A stretch of 64,000 bases of DNA from Microbacterium sp. SY138 (GTDB lineage: Bacteria > Actinomycetota > Actinomycetes > Actinomycetales > Microbacteriaceae), in NCBI RefSeq assembly GCF_039729145.1, contig NZ_CP155793.1:1240001-1304000 (forward strand), in the 5' to 3' direction. Each line of letters begins with the position of its first letter. Positions within the stretch are counted from its first letter, which is position 1. The position numbers and the translations under genes are program-made. Below the pieces are notes generated by a model. The model ran no database searches. It saw only the letters and a list, made by a program, of their open reading frames with translations, and had not been told where the DNA came from. This document shows, piece by piece, positions 1 through 7,853 of the stretch.

Positions 1-449
1 ATCGCGATCGCGGGAATGCAGGCACTGACGACGCCGACGATGACGGCGACCAGGCCGAAGATGCCCACCACCGGCACTCCGGCCGCAGGCTGCGGAGAAG
101 GAGTCACCGGCCACGTGGCCGCCGGATACCCGCCATAGGGCGCGGAGGTCGTGCTGGTCTGGGGTGCTGCGGCAGCCGATGGAGAGAACGTCTGGCCGGC
201 GAGCGTGTATGGCGGGACGAAGGGCGTCTGCTCGGCGTCGGCGGAGGGAACGACAGGTGCGGCCGGTTCCGGAGTCGACCCGGCGGGGGTCGACGCGGCT
301 GCGGTCGTCTCGGCTGCGGTCGTCTCGGCTGCGGTCGTCTCGGTGGCGGGTGCGTGTTGCCCGGTGACGACGTGCTCCGTCCACTGCAGTCCGTCCCACC
401 ACCGTCGGTTTCCGGAGCCGTCGTCGTACCAACCGGCAGGTGTTGTCAT
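1..449 (-). CDS. DUF2510 domain membrane protein (C-terminus outside window)
   Basis: The gene runs off the left edge; 149 residues are visible from an ATG at 449. The N-terminus (MTTPAGWYDDGSG, then WWDG and QWTEH) is the DUF2510 domain, a short Trp-rich module at the N-terminus of many actinobacterial membrane proteins. A low-complexity Ala/Thr/Pro linker follows, with three copies of ETTAA at about residues 37-51. A hydrophobic segment begins near residue 130, so the missing part is probably membrane-spanning. It is a close paralogue of the gene at 649-1656: the first 13 residues are identical. It lies downstream of that gene on the same strand, but a strong terminator at 593-631 separates them. 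No function is known for this family. Confidence 0.85.
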   Translation of the reverse strand, partial: MTTPAGWYDDGSGNRRWWDGLQWTEHVVTGQHAPATETTAAETTAAETTAAASTPAGSTPEPAAPVVPSADAEQTPFVPPYTLAGQTFSPSAAAAPQTSTTSAPYGGYPAATWPVTPSPQPAAGVPVVGIFGLVAVIVGVVSACIPAIA

Positions 450-592
450 CAGGCGTTCCGTGCGTCTTTCTCGGTCGGCGGATGCGCGGTGAGGTCGTTC
501 TCGCCACGCAGGCCTCTCCACAGGGGCTGGGCCGTCAGTGACGACGGTAGCGGCGCTGCGGGGTCTGTGTCGAATGAGAAGACGATCACGTG

Positions 593-631
593 AAGAAGGC
601 CTCGGGAGCACGGTGCTCCCGAGGCCTTCTT
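593..631. terminator. Perfect palindromic terminator between the two DUF2510 genes
   Basis: A 39-base perfect inverted repeat: 19 bases on each side of one central base at 612. The arms begin AAGAAGGCC and end GGCCTTCTT, so the minus-strand transcript gets an A-rich left edge and a short T run. It sits 18 bases past the stop of the minus-strand gene at 649 and should terminate that gene. Confidence 0.85.
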
Positions 632-648
632 GGCCCATTGGGGACGGG

Positions 649-1656
649 TCAGGGCACCAAGCACCCGGTGATCGCATCGGTGTCGCCGAGCACCTCGGCG
701 ACACCGTACAGGGCATCGGTGTCGGTGAGGGTGCCGTCGCTGTCGGCGATCGTGCGCAGCGTCGCATTGTCGAGGTCGGAGGCGACGAAGAGGTCGGCGA
801 GGCAGGTGATCTGAGCCTCGGTGTACCCCTCTGCACCCGACGAGGAGAGAATGGCCGTCAGACCTTGCGCGACCTCAGGAGCGGTCGGACGAACTCCGAC
901 ATCCGTTCCTTCGGAGCCGTCGGTATCGCTCGGCGCGGTGGCCTCGATCGACGGAGAAGAGGTGGGCAGCTTGTCGATCTCCTCGCTCACTCCCTGCGCG
1001 AAGGCGAAGAGGTAGACGAACGACATCACGATGCCGATGATCGTCCCGACGACCGCCAGGATGAGTCCGGCGATGCCCGGCCACTTCTTCCCCTTGAGGA
1101 ACAGCGAGATGAGCGACACGATGAATCCCGCGCCGAGCAGGATGAAGCCGAAGAATCCGATCACCGGGATGAAGACCAGGATGGTGCCGAGCACCCCGAG
1201 CCCGAGCCCCACGAGTCCGAGGATCGAGAGCTTCTTCGGTTCCTCGACGGCAGGCTGCCCGTACGGGGCTGCAGCCGGATACCCCGTCGTGCTGCCGGAG
1301 TACGCCGCTGCGGTGCCGGGGTAGACGTCGGCCGACGGCGTCGGAACCTCCGCCGGGGCGGCTGGAGCGGCCGGAGCGGCTGGTGCGGAGTAGGCGCCGA
1401 GGTCGTCGCTCAGGGGAGTCGTCGGTGCGGTCGCGTCCGGCGACGGGGGTGTGGTCGCGGTGTCGTCGGATGCACGGATCACGGTGTCGTCGATCGACGA
1501 TGCCGAGGACCCGGCCTGTTCCGAGGACCCGGCGTGCGCGTCGGGATCGACCGCGGCGTCCGCGGCCTCCGGGGCGAAGTGCTCGGTCCACTGCTGGCCG
1601 TCCCACCAGCGCTGTCGACCCGATCCGTCGTCGTACCATCCTGCGGGCGTTGTCAT
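649..1656 (-). CDS. DUF2510 domain protein with two membrane helices
   Basis: The 335-residue product begins with the DUF2510 module (MTTPAGWYDDGSGRQRWWDG). A long Ala/Pro/Ser-rich linker follows at about residues 30-140, then two adjacent hydrophobic segments: about 145-190 (LGLVGLGLGVLGTILVFIPV and onward) and about 195-225 (IAGLILAVVGTIIGIVMSFV). The second resembles the DUF4190-like hairpin often paired with DUF2510. The C-terminal 100 residues are soluble and contain an Asp/Thr-rich segment and a Cys near LTDTDALYGVAEVL, perhaps an outside domain. The start is supported by a purine-rich SD (AAGGGGGAG) just upstream and a TATACA element near 1710. It is divergent from ftsE. Function unknown. 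Confidence 0.85.
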   Translation of the reverse strand: MTTPAGWYDDGSGRQRWWDGQQWTEHFAPEAADAAVDPDAHAGSSEQAGSSASSIDDTVIRASDDTATTPPSPDATAPTTPLSDDLGAYSAPAAPAAPAAPAEVPTPSADVYPGTAAAYSGSTTGYPAAAPYGQPAVEEPKKLSILGLVGLGLGVLGTILVFIPVIGFFGFILLGAGFIVSLISLFLKGKKWPGIAGLILAVVGTIIGIVMSFVYLFAFAQGVSEEIDKLPTSSPSIEATAPSDTDGSEGTDVGVRPTAPEVAQGLTAILSSSGAEGYTEAQITCLADLFVASDLDNATLRTIADSDGTLTDTDALYGVAEVLGDTDAITGCLVP

Positions 1657-1707
1657 GGCTCCCCCTTGAAAGAACTCGGCAGCTGCTTCCTGCAGCCGAC
1701 ATCTTCA

Positions 1708-1713
1708 TGTATA
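1708..1713 (-). promoter_or_regulatory. Candidate -10 element for the DUF2510 gene
   Basis: The minus strand reads TATACA here, about 52 bases before the ATG at 1656, followed by an SD. No good -35 is visible, so this is a tentative call. Confidence 0.4.
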
Positions 1714-1825
1714 GCAGTGGGAGGCGACGCGCCACCGGGTCGCGGATGGGGAGCTCTCCCCATCCGGCCCTGAGGGCGGAAGCGCCGTGCGGGGTGTCGC
1801 TCGCGGCCAGGCGACAGCCCGCACG

Positions 1826-1831
1826 TAGGCT
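1826..1831 (+). promoter_or_regulatory. -10 element of ftsE (near-leaderless)
   Basis: TAGGCT lies nine bases before the ftsE ATG and no SD is present. The transcript would start at or within a few bases of the start codon. Confidence 0.55.
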
Positions 1832-1840
1832 CGTAGCGCC

Positions 1841-2974
1841 ATGATTCGGTTCGAGAACGTCACGAAACGCTACCGCGGGACGTCGAAGCCCGCCCTCTCC
1901 GGAGTCGACTTCGAGGTGCAACGCGGGGAGTTCGTCTTCCTCGTCGGAGCCTCGGGTTCCGGCAAGTCCTCCTGTCTGCGCCTTATTCTGCGCGAAGACG
2001 TCCCGACGTCGGGGCGGGTCGCGGTGCTCGGCAGAGACCTGCGCGCGCTCGCGAACCGGAAGGTGCCTTACTTCCGCCGCCACATCGGGTCGGTCTTCCA
2101 GGACTTCCGGTTGCTGCCTTCGAAGACGGTCTACCAGAACGTCGCGTTCACGCTTCAGGTGACCGGTTCGTCGCGCGGCTTCATCCAGCAGGCGGTTCCG
2201 GAGGCTCTCGCCCTCGTGGGTCTCGACGGCAAACAGAAGCGGATGCCCCACGAGCTCTCGGGTGGAGAGCAGCAGCGGGTCGCCATCGCGCGAGCCCTCG
2301 TCAACCGTCCCCAGGTTCTGCTCGCCGACGAGCCGACCGGAAACCTCGACCCCGCGACGTCGGTCGACATCATGCAGCTGCTCGCTCGCATCAACGCCGG
2401 CGGCACCACTGTGTTGATGGCCACGCACGAAGCCGGATTCGTCGACCAGATGCAGCGCCGAGTGATCGAGCTGCGTGACGGGGAGATGGTGCGCGACGAG
2501 GTGCACGGCGGATACGGCGACACCTCCAACATCCCGCGCCTCGTCCCGGAGGAGGTGCGCGGAGCGGCGGCGGCGGCTGCTCTCACCGCGGTCCAGGAGG
2601 TGCAGCGTCAGACAGCCGATCTCTCGGTGGTGCGTGCCGCGCTGGCCGAGGAGCTCAGCACTCAGCGCACGGCGGCCGCGTCCTCCGTCGACCGCGAGGG
2701 AGAGACCGTGGTTCCCCCGGCCCCGCGCACGGTCGAACCTCCGGAGCCGGTGCATTCCCCGGAGACCGGCGCCGCGGCCGGAGTCGTGGAGCCTCCTGCT
2801 GTCGCGGAGACCCCTGCTGTCGCGGAGCCTCGTGCTGTCGTGGAACCTCCGACGGTGATCCGGCCGCGTACCCATCCGATCGCTCTGCCGACGGTGGACG
2901 TCGCCGAGCTCGGCGTCGCCGATCGCCTCGGACTCTCCGATGAAGACGACGAGGAAGTGGGCCCGACCTCATGA
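1841..2974 (+). CDS. ftsE: Cell-division ABC-type ATPase FtsE with long C-terminal extension
   Basis: FtsE is the cytoplasmic ATPase of FtsEX, which controls septal peptidoglycan hydrolases from the inner face of the membrane. Walker A (GASGSGKSS) is at residues 36-44; the signature LSGGEQQR and Walker B (LLADEPTGNLD) follow near 135-165. The core ends around residue 225, the usual FtsE length. The remaining 150 residues are an additional Ala/Glu/Val/Pro-rich tail with repeated PAVAE/PRAVVEPP segments and an acidic end (SDEDDEEVG). This tail is probably disordered, and its role cannot be read from the sequence. ftsX overlaps by four bases (ATGA), which points to translational coupling. Confidence 0.95.
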   Translation: MIRFENVTKRYRGTSKPALSGVDFEVQRGEFVFLVGASGSGKSSCLRLILREDVPTSGRVAVLGRDLRALANRKVPYFRRHIGSVFQDFRLLPSKTVYQNVAFTLQVTGSSRGFIQQAVPEALALVGLDGKQKRMPHELSGGEQQRVAIARALVNRPQVLLADEPTGNLDPATSVDIMQLLARINAGGTTVLMATHEAGFVDQMQRRVIELRDGEMVRDEVHGGYGDTSNIPRLVPEEVRGAAAAAALTAVQEVQRQTADLSVVRAALAEELSTQRTAAASSVDREGETVVPPAPRTVEPPEPVHSPETGAAAGVVEPPAVAETPAVAEPRAVVEPPTVIRPRTHPIALPTVDVAELGVADRLGLSDEDDEEVGPTS

Positions 2975-3885
2975 GAATCGGACTCATCCTGACCGAAGCC
3001 CTGGGCGGCCTGCGGCGGAACATCTCGATGGTGATCTCCGTCGTGCTCGTCACCTTCGTCTCCTTGACGTTCGTGGGCGCCGCGATCCTCATGCAGGGGC
3101 AGATCGGGGTCATGCGCGGGTACTGGGCCGAACGTGCCCAGGTGGCGGTGTACATGTGTTCGGCGGTCTCGGAATCCGAGACGTGCCTCGACGGCGCGGC
3201 GAGCGAGGAGCAGGTCGCCTCCGTCCGGGCTCAGCTCGAGGGTGACGCGCTCAAGCCGCTCATCAGCTCCATGACCTTCGATACGAAGGAAGAGACGTAC
3301 GCCAAGCTCGTCGACCAGCTCGGCGCGGACCAGGCGAGCGTGCTCTCGCCCGACCAGGCGTTCGAGGTGTTCTTCGTCACGATGAAGGACCCTGGTCAGT
3401 CGCAGGTGCTCGCCGAGGCCTTCAGTGGACAGGCCGGCGTCGAGCAGGTTAAGGACCAGCTGCAGTATCTCGAGCCGTTGTTCTCCGCGTTGACGGTCGC
3501 GACCTACATCGCGGTCGGAATCGCCGTGCTTATGCTCATCGCGGCGACCCTGCTGATCGGAACGACCATCCGGTTGTCGGCGTATGCGCGGCGCAAGGAG
3601 ATCGGCATCATGCGCCTGGTCGGAGCCTCGAACCGCTTCATCCAGACGCCGTTCGTCCTCGAGGGCGTGTTCGCCGCGTTCCTCGGCTCGGCTCTGGCCA
3701 GTGCCGCCGTCGTCGCCGGTATGCACTTCGGGGTCAACGGCTACCTGCGGGGGAGGGTGCCGTTCATCACCACATGGGTCACGATGCAGGACGCGGCTCT
3801 CGTGGTTCCCGTGCTGATCGGGATCGGCGTGATCCTCGCCGCGCTCTCCGCCGGCTTCGCGATCCGACGCTGGCTGCGTACCTGA
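2971..3885 (+). CDS. ftsX: Cell-division membrane protein FtsX
   Basis: The 304-residue integral membrane partner of FtsE. Helix 1 lies at about residues 20-45 (ISMVISVVLVTFVSLTF). An extracytoplasmic loop of about 120 residues follows, where FtsX contacts hydrolase activators in other bacteria. Three more helices span about 170-300, with the typical RRKEIGIMRLVGAS segment between helices 2 and 3. Two Cys residues in the outside loop (YMCSAVSESETC) may form a disulfide. The start overlaps the end of ftsE by four bases. smpB follows after 63 bases, an ftsE-ftsX-smpB order common in actinobacteria. Confidence 0.95.
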   Translation: MRIGLILTEALGGLRRNISMVISVVLVTFVSLTFVGAAILMQGQIGVMRGYWAERAQVAVYMCSAVSESETCLDGAASEEQVASVRAQLEGDALKPLISSMTFDTKEETYAKLVDQLGADQASVLSPDQAFEVFFVTMKDPGQSQVLAEAFSGQAGVEQVKDQLQYLEPLFSALTVATYIAVGIAVLMLIAATLLIGTTIRLSAYARRKEIGIMRLVGASNRFIQTPFVLEGVFAAFLGSALASAAVVAGMHFGVNGYLRGRVPFITTWVTMQDAALVVPVLIGIGVILAALSAGFAIRRWLRT

Positions 3886-3948
3886 TAGCCTGAAAGGCTG
3901 CTCGGTCGGAACGATCGATCGAGCTCATCACGGCAACAGGAGAGCATC

Positions 3949-4425
3949 ATGCCCAGGGAACGCGGAGAGAAGGTCGTCGCGACCAATCGTCGCGCACGTC
4001 ACGACTACACGATCGAGAAGTCGTACGAAGCGGGGATGGTGCTCACCGGCACCGAGGTCAAGTCGCTGCGTCAGGGTCGCGCCAACCTCAGTGACGGCTA
4101 TGCGTTCGTGAAGGGGAACGAGGTCTTCCTCGATTCCGTGCACATCCCCGAGTACTCGCAGGGGCACTGGACGAACCACTCGGCCAAACGCATCCGCAAG
4201 CTGCTCCTCCATCGCGAGGAGATCGCCAAGATCGCGCACGCCGTCTCGGCCGGGGGATACACCCTCATCCCGCTGAAGCTGTACTTCTCCGACGGTCGTG
4301 CCAAGGTCGAGATCGCCCTGGCGAAGGGCAAGCGCGAATACGACAAGCGGCAGACCCTGCGCGAGCGTCAGGACACCCGTGAGGCCGACCGTGCCATGCG
4401 TCTGCGCAATCGCGTGGGAGAGTAG
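3949..4425 (+). CDS. smpB: SsrA-binding protein SmpB
   Basis: SmpB binds tmRNA and delivers it to stalled ribosomes for trans-translation. The 158-residue length is normal. Diagnostic segments are NRRARHDYTIEKSYEAGMVL near the N-terminus, GTEVKSLRQGRANLSDGYA, and the basic C-terminal tail (KRQTLRERQDTREADRAMR) that enters the decoding centre. The ATG has a good SD (AGGAGA). No ssrA (tmRNA) gene was recognised next to it. Confidence 0.97.
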   Translation: MPRERGEKVVATNRRARHDYTIEKSYEAGMVLTGTEVKSLRQGRANLSDGYAFVKGNEVFLDSVHIPEYSQGHWTNHSAKRIRKLLLHREEIAKIAHAVSAGGYTLIPLKLYFSDGRAKVEIALAKGKREYDKRQTLRERQDTREADRAMRLRNRVGE

Positions 4426-4459
4426 CCCCGGGCTCTCAGGCCCCGACTCTCCGGCACTG

Positions 4460-4486
4460 CCGTGACGAGTCGACAGCCCGTCACGG
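4460..4486. terminator. Convergent hairpin between smpB and the S9 peptidase gene
   Basis: CCGTGACG at 4460-4467 pairs with CGTCACGG at 4479-4486, leaving an 11-base loop. It lies between two convergent genes and runs into the stop of the minus-strand gene. There is no T-run, as is common at actinobacterial terminators. Confidence 0.5.
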
Positions 4487-6349
4487 GCGCGGGTGGAAGC
4501 CGAAGACGCGGCCGAGGAACGCCAGCTCGCGGTCGAGGGAGTCGACGATGGTCTCCGCGCTCCGGAAACCATGTCCCTCGGTGGGATAGAGGACGTACTC
4601 GTGCTCGATGCCGCGCTCTGCCAGAGCATCGCGGATCGCCTCGGACTGGGATGGAGGGACGACGCGGTCCTCGCCGCCCTGCAGGAGCAGGACCGGGACA
4701 GTGATGCGATCTGTGTGCGTGAGCGGTGAACGCTCGACGTACAGATGCTCGTACTCGGGCAGCGGGCCCACCAGACCGTCGATGTACGATGCCTCGAAGT
4801 CATGAGTCTCCGCGGCCAGCATGCGCAGGTCGGCGACGCCGTAGCGGCTGATCCCCGCGGCGAAGGCTCCGCCTCGCACCAGTGCCGACAGCACGGTCCA
4901 GCCGCCTGCCGATCCGCCGCGGATGGCCAGACGGTCGGGGTCGGCGAGCCCGGTGGCAGCCAGGCCCCGCGCCGCCGCGATCACGTCGTCGACGTCGACG
5001 ACACCCCACTGGCCGTCCAAGCGTTCGCGATAGGCACGACCATAGCCGGTGGAGCCCCCGTAGTTCACGTCGAGCACGCCGATCCCGCGGCTCGTGTAGA
5101 AGGCGATCGCTGCCGAGGCTGCCCCGGTCACATGCGCCGTCGGTCCGCCGTGGACCAGCACGACGTAGGGCGGGAGCTCGTCGTCGGGGGCCTCCTCGTC
5201 GGGGTTCGCCGGCGGATAGGCGAATGCGTGCACGGCGCCGTGCGGACCGTCGATCTCGATCGACATCGACGCCGGCATCCAGCGCGGATCGACGGGCTCC
5301 CCGCCGCGCACGGCGACGACCTCTCCCGACTCGATATCGACGCACCAGAGCCCCGCCGCCACCCGGGAACCGTTGCCGGAGAGCAGCACCCGGGTGCCGT
5401 GGACCGCATCGACGCTCACATGACCGTCGCCGGGGAACTCGATGATGCTCTCGCCCCCTCCGGTGTCGATCACGACGACGTCGTCGCGCCCGTTCGTGCG
5501 GACGGCGAGGATGCGGCCGTCCTCCAACGGCTGATACCAGCGGTTGCTGAGCACCCAGAGCCCGTAGCCCGTGTCGGCATCGGACGGGGCCAGCGGCCGC
5601 GGGGATCCGGAAGGCGTCACCCCGTCGATGGCGATGCGGTGGAGTGTCCAGCGGTCATCGGCGATGTCGGCGAAGACCAGTTCCGTGTCGCTGAGCCACT
5701 CGGGCTGCAGCGCCGCTCGCGAGGGGATCGTCCGCGGGAGGCCTCCGTCGACCTCGGCGACCTGCACGCGCGCGCTCTCCCACGGCATCTTCCCCCGTTC
5801 CCAGGCGACCCACGCGGCGCGGGTCCCGTCAGGGGAGAATGCGGGGTGGGCGAAGAACCCCTCGCCCTGCACGATCACGCTGACTGCGGACTCGTCTTCT
5901 GCGGCGGAGCCGTCGAGCGGGATCTCGACGATCGCACGGAGGTGCGGTGTGGTCGAGAGGTCTTCGCGCACGGCGAGCAGACGTCCGTCCTGCACGCGCA
6001 GACCTCCGTGCGCGGGACCGGCCGCGGTGAGCGTGACGAGATCCCCGTCGGGGGTCAGGCGGCGCACCCGCTGGTCTGAGGCGTCGACGAAGTAGAGCGT
6101 CCCCCGATCGTCCGCCGTCCAGGCGCCGCCACCGTATTCGTGCACGCGGGAGCGGGCGTTCCAGGGCGCGGGGAGGACCTCGGCGCCCGTGGAACTCCGT
6201 ACCGTCACCCGTCCCTTCTCGGACGGCACCGACTCACCCCACCAGATCTCCGTGCCGACGAAGCGGGCGCCGTCGATGCGAGGAGAGGACGCCGCGACTG
6301 ATGGTGCGGAGAAAGGCGAAGGCCAGGAACCGTAGGGGGACGACGTCAT
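4481..6349 (-). CDS. S9 family prolyl oligopeptidase-type peptidase
   Basis: The 622-residue protein has the two-part layout of S9 peptidases. The N-terminal half (about 1-370) is a beta-propeller-like region with repeated ...FSPDGTRAAWVAWE and LSDTELVFADIADDRW blades. A C-terminal alpha/beta hydrolase follows. The nucleophile is Ser480 in GGSAGG; the acid is in GGEDRVVPPSQSE and the histidine in EGHGF. There is no signal peptide, so it is probably a cytoplasmic oligopeptidase or acyl-aminoacyl-peptidase-like enzyme. The start at 6349 follows TAGGCT by exactly six bases, so the mRNA is probably leaderless. The substrate cannot be deduced. Confidence 0.92.
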   Translation of the reverse strand: MTSSPYGSWPSPFSAPSVAASSPRIDGARFVGTEIWWGESVPSEKGRVTVRSSTGAEVLPAPWNARSRVHEYGGGAWTADDRGTLYFVDASDQRVRRLTPDGDLVTLTAAGPAHGGLRVQDGRLLAVREDLSTTPHLRAIVEIPLDGSAAEDESAVSVIVQGEGFFAHPAFSPDGTRAAWVAWERGKMPWESARVQVAEVDGGLPRTIPSRAALQPEWLSDTELVFADIADDRWTLHRIAIDGVTPSGSPRPLAPSDADTGYGLWVLSNRWYQPLEDGRILAVRTNGRDDVVVIDTGGGESIIEFPGDGHVSVDAVHGTRVLLSGNGSRVAAGLWCVDIESGEVVAVRGGEPVDPRWMPASMSIEIDGPHGAVHAFAYPPANPDEEAPDDELPPYVVLVHGGPTAHVTGAASAAIAFYTSRGIGVLDVNYGGSTGYGRAYRERLDGQWGVVDVDDVIAAARGLAATGLADPDRLAIRGGSAGGWTVLSALVRGGAFAAGISRYGVADLRMLAAETHDFEASYIDGLVGPLPEYEHLYVERSPLTHTDRITVPVLLLQGGEDRVVPPSQSEAIRDALAERGIEHEYVLYPTEGHGFRSAETIVDSLDRELAFLGRVFGFHPRP

Positions 6350-6361
6350 GCTTCGAGCCTA
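6350..6361 (-). promoter_or_regulatory. Leaderless promoter -10 of the S9 peptidase gene
   Basis: On the minus strand TAGGCT (6361-6356) is followed by CGAAGC and then the ATG: the TANNNT-N6-ATG arrangement. Confidence 0.6.
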
Positions 6362-6395
6362 TGGGGCGCTGGCACGAGCGTCACGCGGGGCGCAC

Positions 6396-6430
6396 ACGAA
6401 GGCCCTCCAGGGAACCGGGAGGGCCTTCGT
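6396..6430 (-). terminator. lexA terminator
   Basis: A 13-bp perfect stem (6396-6408 with 6418-6430, ACGAAGGCC... / ...GGCCTTCGT) with a nine-base loop, 13 bases past the lexA stop codon. Confidence 0.8.
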
Positions 6431-6442
6431 CGTGCTCTCGTC

Positions 6443-7129
6443 TCAGACCGCGCGGAGCACCGCCACGATCTTGCCGAGGATCACGGCTTCATCGCCCAGG
6501 ATGGGCTCGAACGCCGAGTTGCGCGGGAGCAGCCACGTGTGGCCGTCGCGACGGCGCAGCACCTTGACGGTGGCCTCGCCGTCGAGCATCGCCGCGACGA
6601 TCTCGCCGTTCTCGGCGCTGTTCTGCGAACGGACGACGACCCAGTCGCCGTCGCAGATGGCGGCGTCGATCATCGACTCGCCGGAGACCTTGAGCATGAA
6701 CAGGTCGCCCTTGCCCACCAGTTGGCGGGGGAGCGGGAAGATCTCCTCGACCTGCTGGTCGGCGGTGATCGGCACACCCGCGGCGATGCGTCCGACCAGG
6801 GGGACGAGTGCCGCATCGCCGACCGGGGTCGCCACGTCGGCGGGGTTCTCGGTGCTGGCCCCCGGCAGGTCGATGAGCACTTCCATGGCGCGGGTCTTCC
6901 CAGGGTCGCGACGCAGATAGCCGCTGAGCTCCAACTGCCCGAGCTGGTGGGTGACGCTGGAGAGGGACTTGAGACCGACGGCGTCGCCGATCTCGCGCAT
7001 GCTCGGCGGGTAACCGTGGTGCGCGATCGAGTTCTGGATGACCTCGAGGATCGCCATCTGCTTCGGGCTGAGGCTCTTCCGGCGGCGCGTGCGCGGTGCC
7101 TCCGACTCGGGGGCAGAGTTCTCGCTCAT
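6443..7129 (-). CDS. lexA: SOS repressor LexA
   Basis: LexA represses DNA-damage genes and cleaves itself when RecA filaments form. The 228-residue protein has an N-terminal winged helix (about 19-85, [16 protein letters not shown] through [18 protein letters not shown]). The scissile bond is Ala117-Gly118 (GRIAAGVP). The catalytic dyad is Ser152 (SGESM) and Lys189 (ATVKVL). The 17-residue Arg-rich N-terminal extension is ordinary for actinobacteria. It has an SD (GAAGGAG). It is divergent from the LysM gene at 7419, the same pairing as lexA/Rv2719c in Mycobacterium and lexA/divS in Corynebacterium. Boxes in the shared intergenic region suggest autoregulation. Confidence 0.97.
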   Translation of the reverse strand: MSENSAPESEAPRTRRRKSLSPKQMAILEVIQNSIAHHGYPPSMREIGDAVGLKSLSSVTHQLGQLELSGYLRRDPGKTRAMEVLIDLPGASTENPADVATPVGDAALVPLVGRIAAGVPITADQQVEEIFPLPRQLVGKGDLFMLKVSGESMIDAAICDGDWVVVRSQNSAENGEIVAAMLDGEATVKVLRRRDGHTWLLPRNSAFEPILGDEAVILGKIVAVLRAV

Positions 7130-7202
7130 GGTGCTCCTTCAGTGCGTGATCCGACGTCCCTCTTCGAATGTCGGAGGCCCGTGGTGGGGTGTCCTTATCG
7201 AA

Positions 7203-7231
7203 ACCGTATCCGAGAAACGGGCCGATCTGGA
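7203..7231 (-). promoter_or_regulatory. Candidate lexA promoter
   Basis: On the minus strand TTCCAG (7231-7226) and TACGGT (7208-7203) are separated by 17 bases. The -35 hexamer overlaps the LexA-box-like site at 7229-7242. Confidence 0.45.
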
Positions 7232-7242
7232 AGATCTGTTCG
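7229..7242. promoter_or_regulatory. LexA-box-like site 1
   Basis: GGAAG-ATCT-GTTCG. It matches the pattern CGAA(C/G)-N4-(G/C)TTCG except at the first base. It overlaps the candidate lexA -35, where repression would be expected. Confidence 0.45.
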
Positions 7243-7272
7243 AGCGTGTCGGCTCATTTCCGGATTCGGTTT

Positions 7273-7286
7273 CGAAGAATACTTGA
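7273..7286. promoter_or_regulatory. LexA-box-like site 2
   Basis: CGAAG-AATA-CTTGA. One base differs from a perfect palindrome of the CGAAG-N4-CTTCG type. It overlaps the TTGACA -35 of the LysM gene. Confidence 0.45.
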
Positions 7287-7312
7287 CAGATGTTCGAACT
7301 CGAAGATATCTT
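7283..7312 (+). promoter_or_regulatory. Promoter of the SOS-type LysM gene
   Basis: A perfect -35 TTGACA (7283-7288), an 18-base spacer and TATCTT (7307-7312). It is the best -35 in the protein-coding part of the window and is flanked by two LexA-like palindromes, as expected for a strong, tightly repressed SOS promoter. Confidence 0.65.
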
Positions 7313-7314
7313 CG
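7301..7314. promoter_or_regulatory. LexA-box-like site 3 (perfect palindrome)
   Basis: CGAAG-ATAT-CTTCG is a perfect 14-base palindrome covering the -10 of the LysM gene. The mycobacterial LexA box is CGAAC-N4-GTTCG; here the central C/G pair is swapped. Confidence 0.55.
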
Positions 7315-7418
7315 GTACGTAGCTTCGCATTCACGGCTCCCGGCCGAGACGGGAATGCGAACGCTACGCCAACTTCCCCGGCGGCCTCACCGCTCCGGGA
7401 CAGGCTAAGGAGCACCAC

Positions 7419-7787
7419 ATGAGCAGCATCAGCTTCAGCACCGCAGCAGTCATTCCGGCGTCGACCCGTCCCACGACGCGACTCCGACTGACGACGCGTG
7501 GCCGCGCCGTGCTGCTGGCCTTCGCCTCGGTTCCGCTCGCGATCGGTATCGCCTTCGCGGCGCTCAGCGGCGGCAGCGCGATCGCTTCGGGAGCAGATTC
7601 GGCCGCCGTCAGCGTCGAGACCGTGACCGTCATGCCGGGAGACACTCTCTGGTCGATCGCCACCAGCGTCGCTCCCGATGCCGACCCGCGGGACGTCATC
7701 GGTGAGATCAGCCGGATGAACCTGCTGCGCGGTGGAGAACTCCAGATCGGCCAGACGCTCGCCATCCCGGCCCAGTACGTGAACTGA
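7419..7787 (+). CDS. LysM membrane protein, likely SOS-induced cell-division suppressor
   Basis: A 122-residue protein: a short cytoplasmic N-terminus, one transmembrane helix (about residues 28-50, RAVLLAFASVPLAIGIAF), and an external LysM domain (about 66-118; VMPGDTLWSIATS and LQIGQTLAIP are the two diagnostic ends). LysM binds peptidoglycan. Size, topology and position divergent from lexA match actinobacterial SOS division suppressors (Rv2719c/ChiZ, DivS), which block septation after DNA damage. Similarity to those beyond LysM and layout cannot be judged here. The promoter at 7283-7312 carries LexA-like palindromes. The ATG has an SD (AAGGAG) after a leader of about 100 bases. Confidence 0.8.
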   Translation: MSSISFSTAAVIPASTRPTTRLRLTTRGRAVLLAFASVPLAIGIAFAALSGGSAIASGADSAAVSVETVTVMPGDTLWSIATSVAPDADPRDVIGEISRMNLLRGGELQIGQTLAIPAQYVN

Positions 7788-7840
7788 TCCGACGGCGGCA
7801 GCACTGCAGCAACTTTGCGTCATCGAGGCGAGGCGCCGCT

Positions 7841-7846
7841 TAACAT
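7841..7846 (+). promoter_or_regulatory. -10 element of the hisCBHA operon
   Basis: TAACAT, seven bases before the GTG at 7854. A possible -35 (TTGCGT, 7815-7820) is 20 bases upstream, longer than ideal. Confidence 0.5.
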
Positions 7847-7853
7847 GGGAAGG

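Noticed and set aside
875-2875. 666-residue minus-strand frame across the DUF2510 gene and ftsE
   Set aside because: It crosses real genes in both directions and has the Arg/His-rich composition of a GC-rich shadow frame.
4426-4480. tmRNA (ssrA) next to smpB
   Set aside because: Only 55 bases with a hairpin; no tmRNA sequence.
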